Source: Paragorgia papillata (taxonomy: Eukaryota; Cnidaria; Anthozoa; Scleralcyonacea; Coralliidae). From it: a DNA stretch of 64,000 bases. Within the stretch, counting starts at the first letter, position 1. The number at the start of each line of letters is the position of its first letter. Below are positions 1 to 8,899 of this stretch, in pieces. The translations under genes were made by a program, and so were the position numbers. The notes under the pieces were generated by a model. That model saw only the letters and a list, made by a program, of their open reading frames with translations, was not told where the DNA came from and did not search any database. The stretch covers positions 1,673,001 through 1,737,000 of the forward strand of contig JAWNZC010000413.1 in NCBI GenBank assembly GCA_035771165.1, written 5' to 3'.

Positions 1-341
1 AAATCCCAAGCTCGACAACGGGGTCATTCCCAAGCGGTCACCCTTCCAAGTGCCAACCCCAACTAACCGGGCTTAACCTTTGGTGAGAGTATAGTGCACT
101 AACAGCTCATGCCACCCATGCTCCCGAGCTGGCACTTACGGGGGAGGTAAGTTTTATTTTGAAGAGAATATTCATATGAACTGAGGTTATATGTGCAATG
201 TTATGAATATTCTGGTCAGGGGGAGTCTACTGCACTGCTAACTGATGCTGAGGTCATGAACCTCACCAGAGGTGGTAAATATGCTGGGAGCCAGAATAGG
301 CTGAAACTCGACCCTAAATCTGCAATGGATTTTGGTTTATG

Positions 342-374
<33 letters not shown>

Positions 375-1242
375 AGGTTATACAGTATATACAGAACATC
401 AAGTTAATTAAACCAAAATGGTGCCAGCCAATACAATAATAATAAGTCTTTATTTGGGTAAACACAAGTTACTGGTTACCCAGTAGTTTACATTGTGGCC
501 CTAATAATAATATAATGCTGGCCACATGTTGACTGATCAATTATTTTAATTTGACTGACAAAAATCCATCGTATGAATCCGTGCACTGCTCTTGTGTTAG
601 ATGATCAAGAGAGAGCTGGGATGGGCTCAAACGTTGGAGCCGGGCCACCCACCAAAATAAATGTTTTAATACCATCATAATACCAAAATATTTTAATGCC
701 AATCTTTGCATCAGAAATAGAATAACACTGATAAGTAAAAATTAGGAGTAATATAACTTCTCACAACTTGAATTTACCTTGTCTACTTCTATTGAAATGT
801 TATGGGCCCAGAGCTATGGGGTAATTACCAGACTCCCCCCCCCCAGTCGAAATTCCAATGTTCGATTCGAAAATTAAATGTTCGATTCGAAGTTCACCTT
901 TGCCTTTAATAATACCGAAAGCGTCCACGCCCGACCAGATTACTTACTACTCTTGGTGCAATTTCTTTACGAGAATTATGTGACTAATCAAAGTGCAATT
1001 CCAAACATAAATCAACTGCACAGTCAAGGAATAGCGGAAAGTTGAAATCGAATCGGATATTGGAACATAAAAATCGAACTTCGACATTAACATCCGTAAA
1101 TATTGGTATATAAATATAATTATTGGAAACTTCAAACTTGGCAATTGCAAACTTCCCAACCGCGCGTTGAAAAGTGAGCTGAATTCAACAATAACGTTGA
1201 CCATGTAGACCTACTAACATTACACAAGTCAAAGTAACTCAC
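1..1242. other. Non-coding flank with simple repeats
   Basis: No convincing gene is seen. The stretch holds an ATTG/TGAT tetranucleotide run at about 343-374, an AATAATAAT-rich stretch near 437-510 and a run of about ten C at 835-844. A minus-strand ORF at 947-1204 has no recognisable domain and an unlikely composition, so it is not called as a gene. Confidence 0.6.
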
Positions 1243-1328
1243 CACTCATATTTAGCGCGGTTTGTCGTCGCTGAAAGTTGTTCAAACACTTCCTTATTAT
1301 CATACGTCTTATTCAACTTGTTTACCAT
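1243..1328 (-). CDS. Possible first coding exon, unknown protein
   Basis: On the minus strand an ATG at 1328 opens 28 codons plus two bases, ending at a good splice donor (exon ends 1243, GTGAGT follows). The peptide is lysine/glutamate rich and begins MVNKLNKTYDNK. The frame stays open upstream of the ATG to about 1385, so the exon could start earlier. No downstream exon could be linked with confidence. It may belong to a transposon gene or a host gene cut off by the element that starts at 1478. The composition and the donor are the only support. Confidence 0.25.
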
Positions 1329-1603
1329 CTCAAACAAAAGAGCCTGCCGTCCTTTTGTCCAGCGCCAACAAAACAAACGAGGGCTAGTACTTCATCTTAT
1401 GGAATTACGGCTTTCAACCAATCTCGCACCTGATTGGTCAATCCATCTCCTCCCTAGCAACGGGGTAGCAACCAGGAATAGGTGGTTTTCAGTAACGTGA
1501 TAAATAGCATAGCAACTGTTGCTACGCCGCCATATTTGTGTACCTCATAAGAAACATTCCCTTATATATCACTAATATCAGGTTGTCCGAATAGTCAGAT
1601 AAG

Positions 1604-3085
1604 ATGGTTCTTTGCTTAATGGTTGATTGTGGTTCTAAAAGTGGACGTGATAAAGGTGTGTACTTTGCTAAAGTACCCTCGATTGTTACTAATCAAGGCG
1701 AACAAGCGGAAGAATTGTCCCAAGAAAGAAGAAAGCGTTGGATAAATGCGATAAGTAGAGATGGGTTGACAGACGCCATATTGAATACAGACCGCGTGTG
1801 CCAAAGGCATTTTGTTTGTGGTAGAGCAGCTAAAAGTTGGGACAAATTCAACGTTGACTGGGTGCCAACTCTTAATCTTGGGCACACAAAGAAAAAGGCT
1901 GATCGCGAGGATCTTGAAGCCGCAGAAATACGAGATAAGAGGGCAAAGGAACTAGAACTTAGCCGACAGAGAAGAGAGCAAAGGTTGAAAGAACTTGAAG
2001 CTGAAAAGGCACTAAAGCTTCAAATGCTAAAAGAGGCAGGTGAACAGATTATTGATGTTGATTTTAATGAAGCTAGTGAAAGAGAAAACTATTCCCATAC
2101 GACCAGTGCTAGCACCCAAACCGAGGAATTTGATTATCTTTACCGCGAGGGAAATCAGTGTCCGAAGCCACTTCTTGAAGATGAATTTACCGAAAATAAT
2201 GAAAAAGTTAGTTTTTATACTGGCTTACCTTCCTTTGAGATTTTGAAAACGACCTTCGACCATGTTGCACCATTTATTTCGTGCAAATCGCAGCATTTAA
2301 CACTTTTTCAAGAATTTATTATGACATTAATGAAGCTTAGACTAAACATGGCATTTCAAGATTTGGCATACCGTTTTGGCATTTCAGTGTCGACTGTTTC
2401 TCGAATATTTACAAGGTGGATGGTTGCATTGGATATCCGACTTTCACCGCTAATTCGATGGCCGGAGCGTGAGGACTTATGGCGAACAATGCCTCAATGT
2501 TTTCAATTTTCATTCGGAAAGAAAACGACTGTCATTATTGATTGCTTTGAGGTGCTCGTTGTAAGGCCATCAAATCTTGTTGCACGTGCCCAGACGTTTT
2601 CATCTTACAAACACCATAACACTGTAAAGATTTTGATAGGAATTACACCACAAGGTACAATCCCATTTGTGTCAAAAGCTTGGGGAGGCAGAACCTCAGA
2701 TAAATTTTTGACAGAAAACTGTGGCATTTTGAGAAATCTTCTCCCTGGAGACCTTGTTTTGGCCGACCGTGGTTTTACTATACATGAGTCATTAATGTCC
2801 CACCGTGTTGATCTGGCTATCCCTGCTTTTACAAAAGGAAAAGAACAACTTGATCCAGTTGATGTTGAGAAGACCAGGGGTATTGCAAACGTTCGGATCC
2901 ATGTGGAAAGAGTCATTGGCCTTCTCAGAAGAAAGTACACCATACTTTCTGGTACATTACCAATTGACTTCTTAATGTGCAACAGAAATGAATCTGGAGA
3001 ACCATCAACACCAATGATTGATAGAATAATTACTGTTTGTTCCACCCTAATAAACCTATGTCCAGGAATCATCCCTTTGGACTAA
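1604..3085 (+). CDS. THAP-domain DDE transposase (DDE_Tnp_4 type)
   Basis: An uninterrupted 493-aa ORF that would bind the transposon ends and catalyse cut-and-paste transposition in the nucleus. Residues 1-95 form a THAP zinc finger: C4 and C9, a Trp in RKRWINAI, C-x2-H in VCQRHF, and a WVPTLNL block matching the usual AVPTLF end. Residues about 100-150 are a charged, probably coiled-coil helix. A helix-turn-helix ([16 protein letters not shown]) follows near residues 248-270. The catalytic triad is D313 (IIDCFE), D388 (LADRGF) and E435 (HVERVIG). The first ATG is used because it starts the THAP signature. No frameshift or stop is present, in contrast to the decayed partner gene, so this copy may be recent or still able to act on related elements. 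Confidence 0.93.
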   Translation: MVLCLMVDCGSKSGRDKGVYFAKVPSIVTNQGEQAEELSQERRKRWINAISRDGLTDAILNTDRVCQRHFVCGRAAKSWDKFNVDWVPTLNLGHTKKKADREDLEAAEIRDKRAKELELSRQRREQRLKELEAEKALKLQMLKEAGEQIIDVDFNEASERENYSHTTSASTQTEEFDYLYREGNQCPKPLLEDEFTENNEKVSFYTGLPSFEILKTTFDHVAPFISCKSQHLTLFQEFIMTLMKLRLNMAFQDLAYRFGISVSTVSRIFTRWMVALDIRLSPLIRWPEREDLWRTMPQCFQFSFGKKTTVIIDCFEVLVVRPSNLVARAQTFSSYKHHNTVKILIGITPQGTIPFVSKAWGGRTSDKFLTENCGILRNLLPGDLVLADRGFTIHESLMSHRVDLAIPAFTKGKEQLDPVDVEKTRGIANVRIHVERVIGLLRRKYTILSGTLPIDFLMCNRNESGEPSTPMIDRIITVCSTLINLCPGIIPLD

Positions 3086-4121
3086 AATTAGATTTTGAGA
3101 ACATGACTCACTCTATCATGAGAAAGTAAAGAAGATAAATAATTGGATATGTGAATGGTGTGCAGTAAGTCTTGCATGAGATCTAGTTAAATCACTTTTG
3201 CCGAGCAGGACATTTATTATTTTATGGCTAATGCCAGACAATTTTATTCAGCAGAGGGAAGAGGCAGGTTAGGCTGGCATCAGCAGGAATGGGTTAACAA
3301 AAGCTTTGTTTGATATTTTATCTTTGGTGACTTTTTACCCTATTTTAGCATTTTAATACCGTCAACTGTAATACATTCATTATGTAATAACTTAAATACA
3401 ATATAATAATAATGTAAATGATTTCTTAGCTAATTATAGATTCAGGGCCACATAGGTGAACAGTTTTTAACTAATAGTGTTACCCTGTTGAAATTAAGCC
3501 CATTGTTATTATTATCACTACTATTAATATAACCACAGCTTTGAATGGGAAAAAAATGTCAGCCTCGATAGTAAAAAAGGTTGTCATGTACTAACCTGAA
3601 CCCTTTCTCTCCTGAAGGCTGAAGCTTCCATTTATTCAGCTAATTAATATTATACATCCAACAAAGGGAGAGCACTAGTGGGAAGAGCTTTTAAATAATT
3701 TGCAAGCCCACTTCCCGAGGGGCATAAAAATAGAATAATACTGATGCACTTTTTCCTTGAGCATCTTTTTTCTTCTCGTGCATCAGCATTGACAGCAGAG
3801 TTTTGATGAAAACAAGACTACAGGAGGAAAAAAAAATTAATCCTCTCAATATGGCTGTAATGGCCCTGTATATAAATGAAACTAAGGTGCAGGGCCATTA
3901 TGGCTATATTGAGAGGATTACATTTTTTTATACTATATCATAATTATATAATTTAAAGACCTTCACAGTAATTTTGCTAAAATGTACTGGTACATGTAAT
4001 TAATATTAATTATGGAAGAAATTATGTTTGATAACATTTGCTAATTTGTCTTACACTTGTTATGAAAACATCTTAAATTTGTAATAAAAAAAACTGATAG
4101 ACATAAAGTAAAACATTGTTT
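3086..4121. other. Convergent spacer inside the transposon
   Basis: Non-coding, AT-rich region between the two convergent transposon genes. It contains a diverged copy of the CCCATTGCTGCCTG-type dispersed repeat at about 3200-3300 (minus orientation) and a foldback hairpin at 3837-3921. It probably supplies the 3' ends of both transcripts. Confidence 0.6.
3837..3921. repeat. Foldback hairpin (MITE-like)
   Basis: Left arm about 3837-3867 (TAATCCTCTCAATATGGC...) pairs with right arm 3891-3921, with one or two mismatches and a spacer of about 23 bp. It sits inside the transposon spacer, so it is a nested insertion or a structural element near the 3' ends of the two genes. Confidence 0.7.
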
Positions 4122-6799
4122 TTAACAGATGTGTTGTACAGGAAATAGATAAATCATGTTCTTCTTCAGACAACTCAATAGATGAGCACGCATCTTTGGA
4201 ATGTCAAATGTTACCTTCTCCGGATCTAGCCCATATGCCAGACATGTAGAAAATGCAATTGCAAATATGCCACAGTCGCTGGTATTTTGTTGCTGCTGGA
4301 CATTTGTTAACAGTATGCCTTGGTAAGTTGGTCCCAGTAAGTTCCCCACCAATTGTTGTACTTCCTCTGAAACTTTCCTAGTACTTAAACTGTCAAATAA
4401 CTTTACAAAACCTGGTGCACAGCCAATTGAACTTACACACACCCAATGATTGTTATTTATATGCAGAATTTGAATGAAATCACCGATCATGATTGAAAAC
4501 TGCATTGAAGGGCCCAAGGTTGGTCATTGAAATCCCTTTATCCTTGGGTTTACATCCCTTATGAGCACTTGAGCTTGGTGGATGATTATACCATCTAGCC
4601 AACCAGTTGGGGAAGATATGATATTGTATTCAGCATCACTAAATTTACCAATTGTCTTGTATCTCTCTGGCTCCTTGTGTATAACTTGCACAATTTCTAT
4701 CTCATCATCTACATCCATTGGTGCAGGGTTTGTCATGTCAACTTTTGCTTGTGAAGATTTTGGTTTTCTTTTCTTGCAAAATGGGCATACCCAGGTGCTT
4801 TTTGCATTATTAGGCATCCGCTTAAAATTGAGACATACTAGGTGAAAGAACTTACCATGTGTGCAAGTTGGATTGTGGCATTCAACAAGTTTGTCAATAC
4901 TTTTTGGTTTGCTTTGGCATATACAAACAACTTCCATTCCAGTAGGAATGGATTCTCTTTTGATGGACATTCCCTTATTCCTGGGTGGATTCTTAGCTCT
5001 TTTAACTAGTGTTCTGCAATGAGGACAGTACCAGGTCTTAGGTGGGTTTTCAATCTCCAAGCAAGAAGAATGGAATTTGCTAATTGCACATGTGGGATTG
5101 CAGCAAGTCAGGGTTGTTTCATCAGCTGCTTTACGGCAATAACAAGTAATATCTTTATCACCTGGGTCAAGTGAGATAGGTTGATGCTTCCTTGTATACC
5201 AATGGCCAAGTATCTCTGGCAACACACACAGGTTCTCCAAAAAAGTTTGAGTTTGGGTAGTACCAAATTCCAATGGTCTTCATCAGGAGCAATCCGTTGC
5301 AAAAAAAAACAAGTTTGCCCATTCGTAGAAAATGCACAAACAAGAAAGTCACAGTAGCTTCTCTTTGTAGTAAATAGTTGCTGTTGGACTTGATAATAAT
5401 ACTGGTGAGTTGGTTTAAGGTAATATGATCCATCACTATCTTTATTTAGACAGGAAGACTTTTTTAAAACATAGCTGTCAAAGTCGCAGTCTTCAATGCA
5501 GTATGGACATTTAACCTCTCCACAACCATTACCATGGCAATCACATGTGCATAAAAAGTCTGGAGTTGCATGCAACCAAGGATGATCCTCGTTGACTATG
5601 AGGCCACAGGGAATAACCTTGAAATTGGTGTGGACTTTATTCATCTCTTTTTCATAGGCCTTGATTACATCACCTTCATGGTCACATCCATGTTGCACAG
5701 CCTTACTGTAAAATTTACTTAATTCTGGGTAACAGATGGTTTGAATCAGTGACTGGGATGGCAATGCTGGGTTTGAATGGGCTGCTGATTTGCTCTGTGA
5801 AGCACCAATCCTGCCAGCACGATGTTTGAAAAAGTTGGCACCTTTAGACTGATTCATGGTGTCTTTCTCAATTTGAGCAATGTCTTCCTTAGACATATTT
5901 ATTTCTATGTGCTTGCATGCATTTAGCAGTTCTGTATAAGTTAAATCAAGATACTCTGCAGTAAACATATCATGAATGGTAGGAATTGCACGGCTCTTCA
6001 CAACGTAACTTTCTGCATAGGGTGATATCAAACTAAGCGCCACAGGTTTGACCTTGCATTTGCTTAACTTGGCATAAAACGTGTTCATTTCCACTTCTGT
6101 TGGAGTTGTTATCCCACTTGGCTCGCCTGATTCTTTGAATGAACTTTGGCTAGGCTCGTCTGGTACTACTGGTAAGCAATCGATAGTTTTATCTAAATCA
6201 TCTTTCATTTTCTTGGCAGATTTGAAGTTTATATCCCGAACTTTCTCGTATTTAATTTCTTTGACATACGTTGGTAAAATCCATGAACATTTTACTTGCG
6301 TGCAAGACAGTTTCCCATTTATTTTAGTCCAAGCTTCCAAATAAAAAAGAACACTGGCGATGTGTGAACAGGATTCACCAAGACCAGCCATACATCCCAT
6401 ACAATGAGCAGCAACAATCGTACCCTGTTTTTCTGTTATTATCCATAGTGGAATCAAAGAATCGTTCATTCTTTGCGAGTGTCGCACCTTGGCTAAAACA
6501 ACGAATTTGTTGGCGATAATATGACCTTGTACGTTTGCAATAAAACCCGAAACCATTTGGTTATAGGCTTGCAAGCTTCGGAAGGCCTTAAATTGCTGCT
6601 TAGTGTAGAAGCTTGTCTCCAATACCAGGTAGAAAAGAAGGTCAGTCGCTTCCACAGGTGGTAAACAGTCGGGTTCGAAGTGCTTGCCTTCGATCAGTAC
6701 TGGATCAACTCCAATTGAGGTAATTTTCTCTAAATAACGCCGTTTTACATGCTCGTCAAGCTTCTTAGCATATTCCGAAAGAGGAAATGAAGATTCCAT
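4122..6799 (-). pseudogene. SWIM-YqaJ-PHD-Ulp1-like transposon protein, broken
   Basis: Second gene of the transposon, read from ATG 6799. The first ORF (6799-5108, 563 aa) has a SWIM-like zinc finger ([14 protein letters not shown], around residue 133) and a YqaJ-type nuclease with ATPDF and GEVKCPY near residues 415-432 and a [10 protein letters not shown] motif. It then leaves frame at about 5245, where a run of six T on the minus strand is one short. The second frame (to 4524) carries two PHD-like fingers (C-x-C...HSSC...CPHC and C-x-C...HLVC...CPFC). An in-frame TGA at 4526-4524 precedes the last part (4517-4122), an Ulp1-like peptidase end with His in NNHWVC, Asp in KLFDSL and Cys in TSDCGIF. 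The role would be auxiliary to transposition. With one frameshift and one stop it is probably a pseudogene; assembly error in the homopolymer is possible. Confidence 0.85.
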
Positions 6800-6978
6800 C
6801 CCGAAATTTCTGCTGAAAAAGCTCTCGTTTTAAAACAACACTGTTAAAAAGATAGTTATGGCATATGATTTCCATATAATTACTAGCCTGCCAGGTACAC
6901 AAATATGGCCGCCGCTTGGCCTATGACGTCACGTGAAAACCACCTATAGAATGAAAGCTTATTATAAATATAGGAACT

Positions 6979-7122
6979 TAGGTTAGATATACTGCCGAAA
7001 CAGAGAACGTAGGAATCTAACGTTTCGAGCGATGGCCCTACGTCAGAGAGAAACGTGAGACGAAGGGCCATCGCTCGAAACGTTAGATTCCTATGTTCTC
7101 TGTTTCGGCAGTATATCTAACC
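6979..7122. repeat. Foldback of Penelope-type terminal repeats
   Basis: Inverted repeat starting TAGGTTAGATATACTGCC and ending with its complement, with arms of about 60 bp around a short centre near 7052. Each arm contains the sequence block AACGTTTCGAGCGATGGCCC, the complement of a hammerhead-like core (CTGACG-x-AGGGC...GCTCGAAAC). The minus copy spans about 7014-7050, with CTGACGT in the core; the plus copy spans about 7058-7088, with GAGACGA. Both cores are mutated. The same family recurs at 20966-21040. Confidence 0.65.
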
Positions 7123-7266
7123 TATTAGTTACTATATTTCGATTGTTGTTTCAACACTGCCTACGCAGCACGCTACTTTTATTTCACTATTATAAATATA
7201 AGTGTCCAGCACAAAATACGAATAAAAGCCATGAACACAAGGACATAAAAAACATAATATTTAATA

Positions 7267-7306
7267 ATCTAACGTTTCGTTGTTTATGCTACAACTCTTC
7301 AGAGAT
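7267..7306 (-). ncRNA. Hammerhead ribozyme-like motif (type I)
   Basis: Read on the minus strand: stem I ATCT (7306-7303) pairs with AGAT (7270-7267); core CTGAAGA (7302-7296) fits CUGANGA; stem II GTTGT/ACAAC (7295-7291, 7283-7279) closes a 7-nt loop; then GAAAC, a two-base-pair stem III and a GTT cleavage triplet (7273-7271). Every conserved core position is present. Very short stem III is known for Penelope-like hammerheads, which may work best as dimers. Confidence 0.65.
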
Positions 7307-7398
7307 AATGATTACAAGATATTATTGTTCAAAATGTTTTCTCAGGCAGCACCCGTTTTCACGGTTTTTCCGTTCTAGAATTTCGAAAACTTTGAAAT

Positions 7399-8300
7399 TT
7401 GGCCGTTAAAAATTGTCACTTCTTTTTCAATGGAAATTTATACGAACAAGTCGATGGTGTAGCTATGGGTTCCCCCCTATGTACCTTGTTTGCTAACATT
7501 TTTCTTGCACATCATGAATCTAATTGGCTAAATGATTGTCCTCCTGAATTTAAATCGCTATTCTACAGACGCTACGTTGATGATTGTTTCATATTATTTC
7601 GTTCGCCTAACAATGTTATTCCTTTTCTTAATTATTTGAATTTTAAACATCCTAAAATAAAATTTACGCATGAACTTGAGTCTAACAATTCCATATCTTT
7701 TCTTGACGTTAAAATTGATCGTTCCGATGGTTTCTTGATAAAGTATTCTCGCAGTCTGCAAAACCATGTTCCGTTCCTAAACACGTTATTTATTTTTCGT
7801 TACCTTTCACTGGTCAGCATTTTCTCCAAATTCGAACGCAATTAAAAAAACTACTCAATTCTGCTTATCCTCAAATTAGCATTAGGTTTGTAGCTCGGCC
7901 TTCTCTTCGCCTTTTTCATTTCTTTTCGTTTAAAGACCGGATTCCTCTTTCTTTGAGATCGCATGTCGTGTATAAATTTAAGTGTCAAAGCTGCGGAGCT
8001 TTGTATGTGGGTGAAACCACTCGACATCTGCACACACGCGTTTCTGAACACATGGGAATTTCGGCCCTTACTGGCAAAAAAAAACTCGCTAGTCCACCCC
8101 GTGGTAATATTCTTGCCCATCATCATGAGACGGGGCATCCTATTTCTTTTAGTGATTTTAGTATTATTTCTTCCTGCTCTTTTGAATCTGAGCTTCTTTT
8201 ACGCGAAAGTCTTTTAATTAACAAACTTAAAACTCATCTCAACGGCAAAATTCTCTTACCTCCTGACACCTTCAGTGTTACCTCACCTCCTAACCTATAA
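7399..8300 (+). pseudogene. Penelope-like RT and GIY-YIG remnant
   Basis: The first frame (7399-7845) gives part of a reverse transcriptase palm: DGVAMGSPLCTLFANIFL, then the catalytic YRRYVDD and SFLDVKI. It leaves frame near 7790, and the second frame (to 8300) continues into a GIY-YIG endonuclease domain (VVYKFKCQSCGALYVGETT ... LHTRVSEH). RT plus GIY-YIG is the classic layout of endonuclease-containing Penelope-like elements. Upstream RT motifs are absent and there is at least one frameshift, so the copy is dead. The given start is only the ORF edge, not a true initiation site. Confidence 0.88.
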
Positions 8301-8410
8301 TTAGCTTGTAATATGTATTTTTAGTTCTTTATTTTGATTGGTCTATATGTATGTAATTAGAATTCTGTAAATTCTATAAATATCCTGTAAATTAATATCA
8401 TGTAATCATT

Positions 8411-8451
8411 ATCTCTGAAGATGTTGTAGCATAAACAACGAAACATTAGAT
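8411..8451 (+). ncRNA. Degenerate hammerhead-like motif
   Basis: Counterpart of the 7267-7306 motif in the right terminal repeat. It keeps stem I ATCT/AGAT, CTGAAGA, stem II GTTGT/ACAAC and GAAAC, but has an extra T between the core and stem II, and the cleavage triplet reads ATT instead of GTT. Probably inactive. Confidence 0.5.
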
Positions 8452-8614
8452 TATTAAATATTATGTTTTTTATGTCCTTGTGTTCATGGCTTTTATTCGT
8501 ATTTTGTGCTGGGCACTTATATTTATAATAAGATTAGGGTTTCCGCCTTGTGAATCTCTTGCCGACGTTCTATAGAATGAAAGCTATTTCATTTTCTGTT
8601 ATAAAAGAAGGAGA

Positions 8615-8857
8615 ATGCCCAAGTGTTGTTCGGTTTATAACTGCAAATCTACATCAGAAAACGCTCCCGATAGAACTTGGGAAAAGGCTCGACAGAAATA
8701 CGCGTGTACCAACGGTCAAAGCGGCTTCGCGCGGGGTGGTAGACAGTACATTTCCGACACCGAAAAATCTTACCCTCCCACCCCACCGAAGGAAATAATG
8801 AATATCAATCAACCAATCCAGGCGCAGTGGGAGAATTTAAAGTTTCAACGGGAGTAA
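8615..8857 (+). pseudogene. THAP-like N-terminal fragment
   Basis: An 80-aa ORF starting MPKCCSVYNCKST, the typical opening of a THAP finger (C-x4-C close to the initiator Met). The later THAP features (Trp, C-x2-H, AVPT block) are missing; the sequence instead runs into an inverted repeat. It is probably the 5' end of a second THAP transposase gene interrupted by another sequence. In the pre-insertion state it would have lain directly beyond the ISL2EU right end. Confidence 0.45.
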
Positions 8858-8899
8858 TGTACTGTCCACCAACACGCGTATTTCTGTCGAGCCTTTTCC
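8681..8899. repeat. Inverted repeat interrupting the THAP fragment
   Basis: GAAAAGGCTCGACAGAAATA (8681 on) is mirrored by TATTTCTGTCGAGCCTTTTC near 8879-8898, with a further matched block AGACAGTACATT / AATGTACTGTCC inside. The arms are about 25 bp each around a spacer of about 165 bp. Confidence 0.65.

Larger units (their letters stand above)
1478..6948. mobile_element. ISL2EU/IS4EU-type DNA transposon, near complete
   Basis: Both ends carry the same terminal inverted repeat: ATAGGTGGTTTTC starts at 1478 on +, and its complement ends at about 6948 (ACGTGAAAACCACCTAT). Just inside, both ends share a block with GCCATATTTGTGTACCT. Between them lie two convergent genes, a THAP-DDE transposase at 1604-3085 (+) and a SWIM/YqaJ/PHD/Ulp1-like gene at 4122-6799 (-). 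Pairing of a THAP transposase with a YqaJ nuclease is, to my knowledge, the hallmark of ISL2EU elements. Start codons lie about 125-150 bp inside each end. A short AT/TA target duplication is possible but cannot be separated from the repeat end. The right end overlaps a 16-bp direct repeat that flanks a later Penelope-like insertion. Confidence 0.85.
7188..8530 (+). mobile_element. Penelope-like element with inverted ~135-bp ends
   Basis: Terminal inverted repeats at 7188-7322 and 8396-8530 (TATTATAAATATAAGTG... and its complement) flank a reverse transcriptase and GIY-YIG remnant. Inverted or mixed pseudo-LTRs are usual for Penelope-like elements. The N-terminal part of the reverse transcriptase is missing, so the copy is 5' truncated internally. 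Confidence 0.8.
6960..8569 (+). mobile_element. Penelope-like insertion between 16-bp direct repeats
   Basis: CTATAGAATGAAAGCT occurs at 6944-6959 and again at 8570-8585, bracketing this segment. It holds an inverted pair of hammerhead-like repeats (6979-7122) and a 5'-truncated Penelope-like element (7188-8530). The direct repeats look like a target-site duplication of one compound insertion. The left copy overlaps the last bases of the ISL2EU terminal repeat, so the insertion is younger than that element. Confidence 0.6.

Noticed and set aside
5236..5254. Programmed -1 frameshift in the YqaJ ORF
   Set aside because: The site (CTT TTT) does not fit the usual X-XXY-YYZ pattern, since the P-site tRNA would not re-pair; a homopolymer indel is simpler.
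5108..6799. YqaJ domain as a sign of phage or bacterial contamination
   Set aside because: SWIM and PHD fingers, transposon ends and flanking intron-bearing genes show it is a eukaryotic transposon protein.
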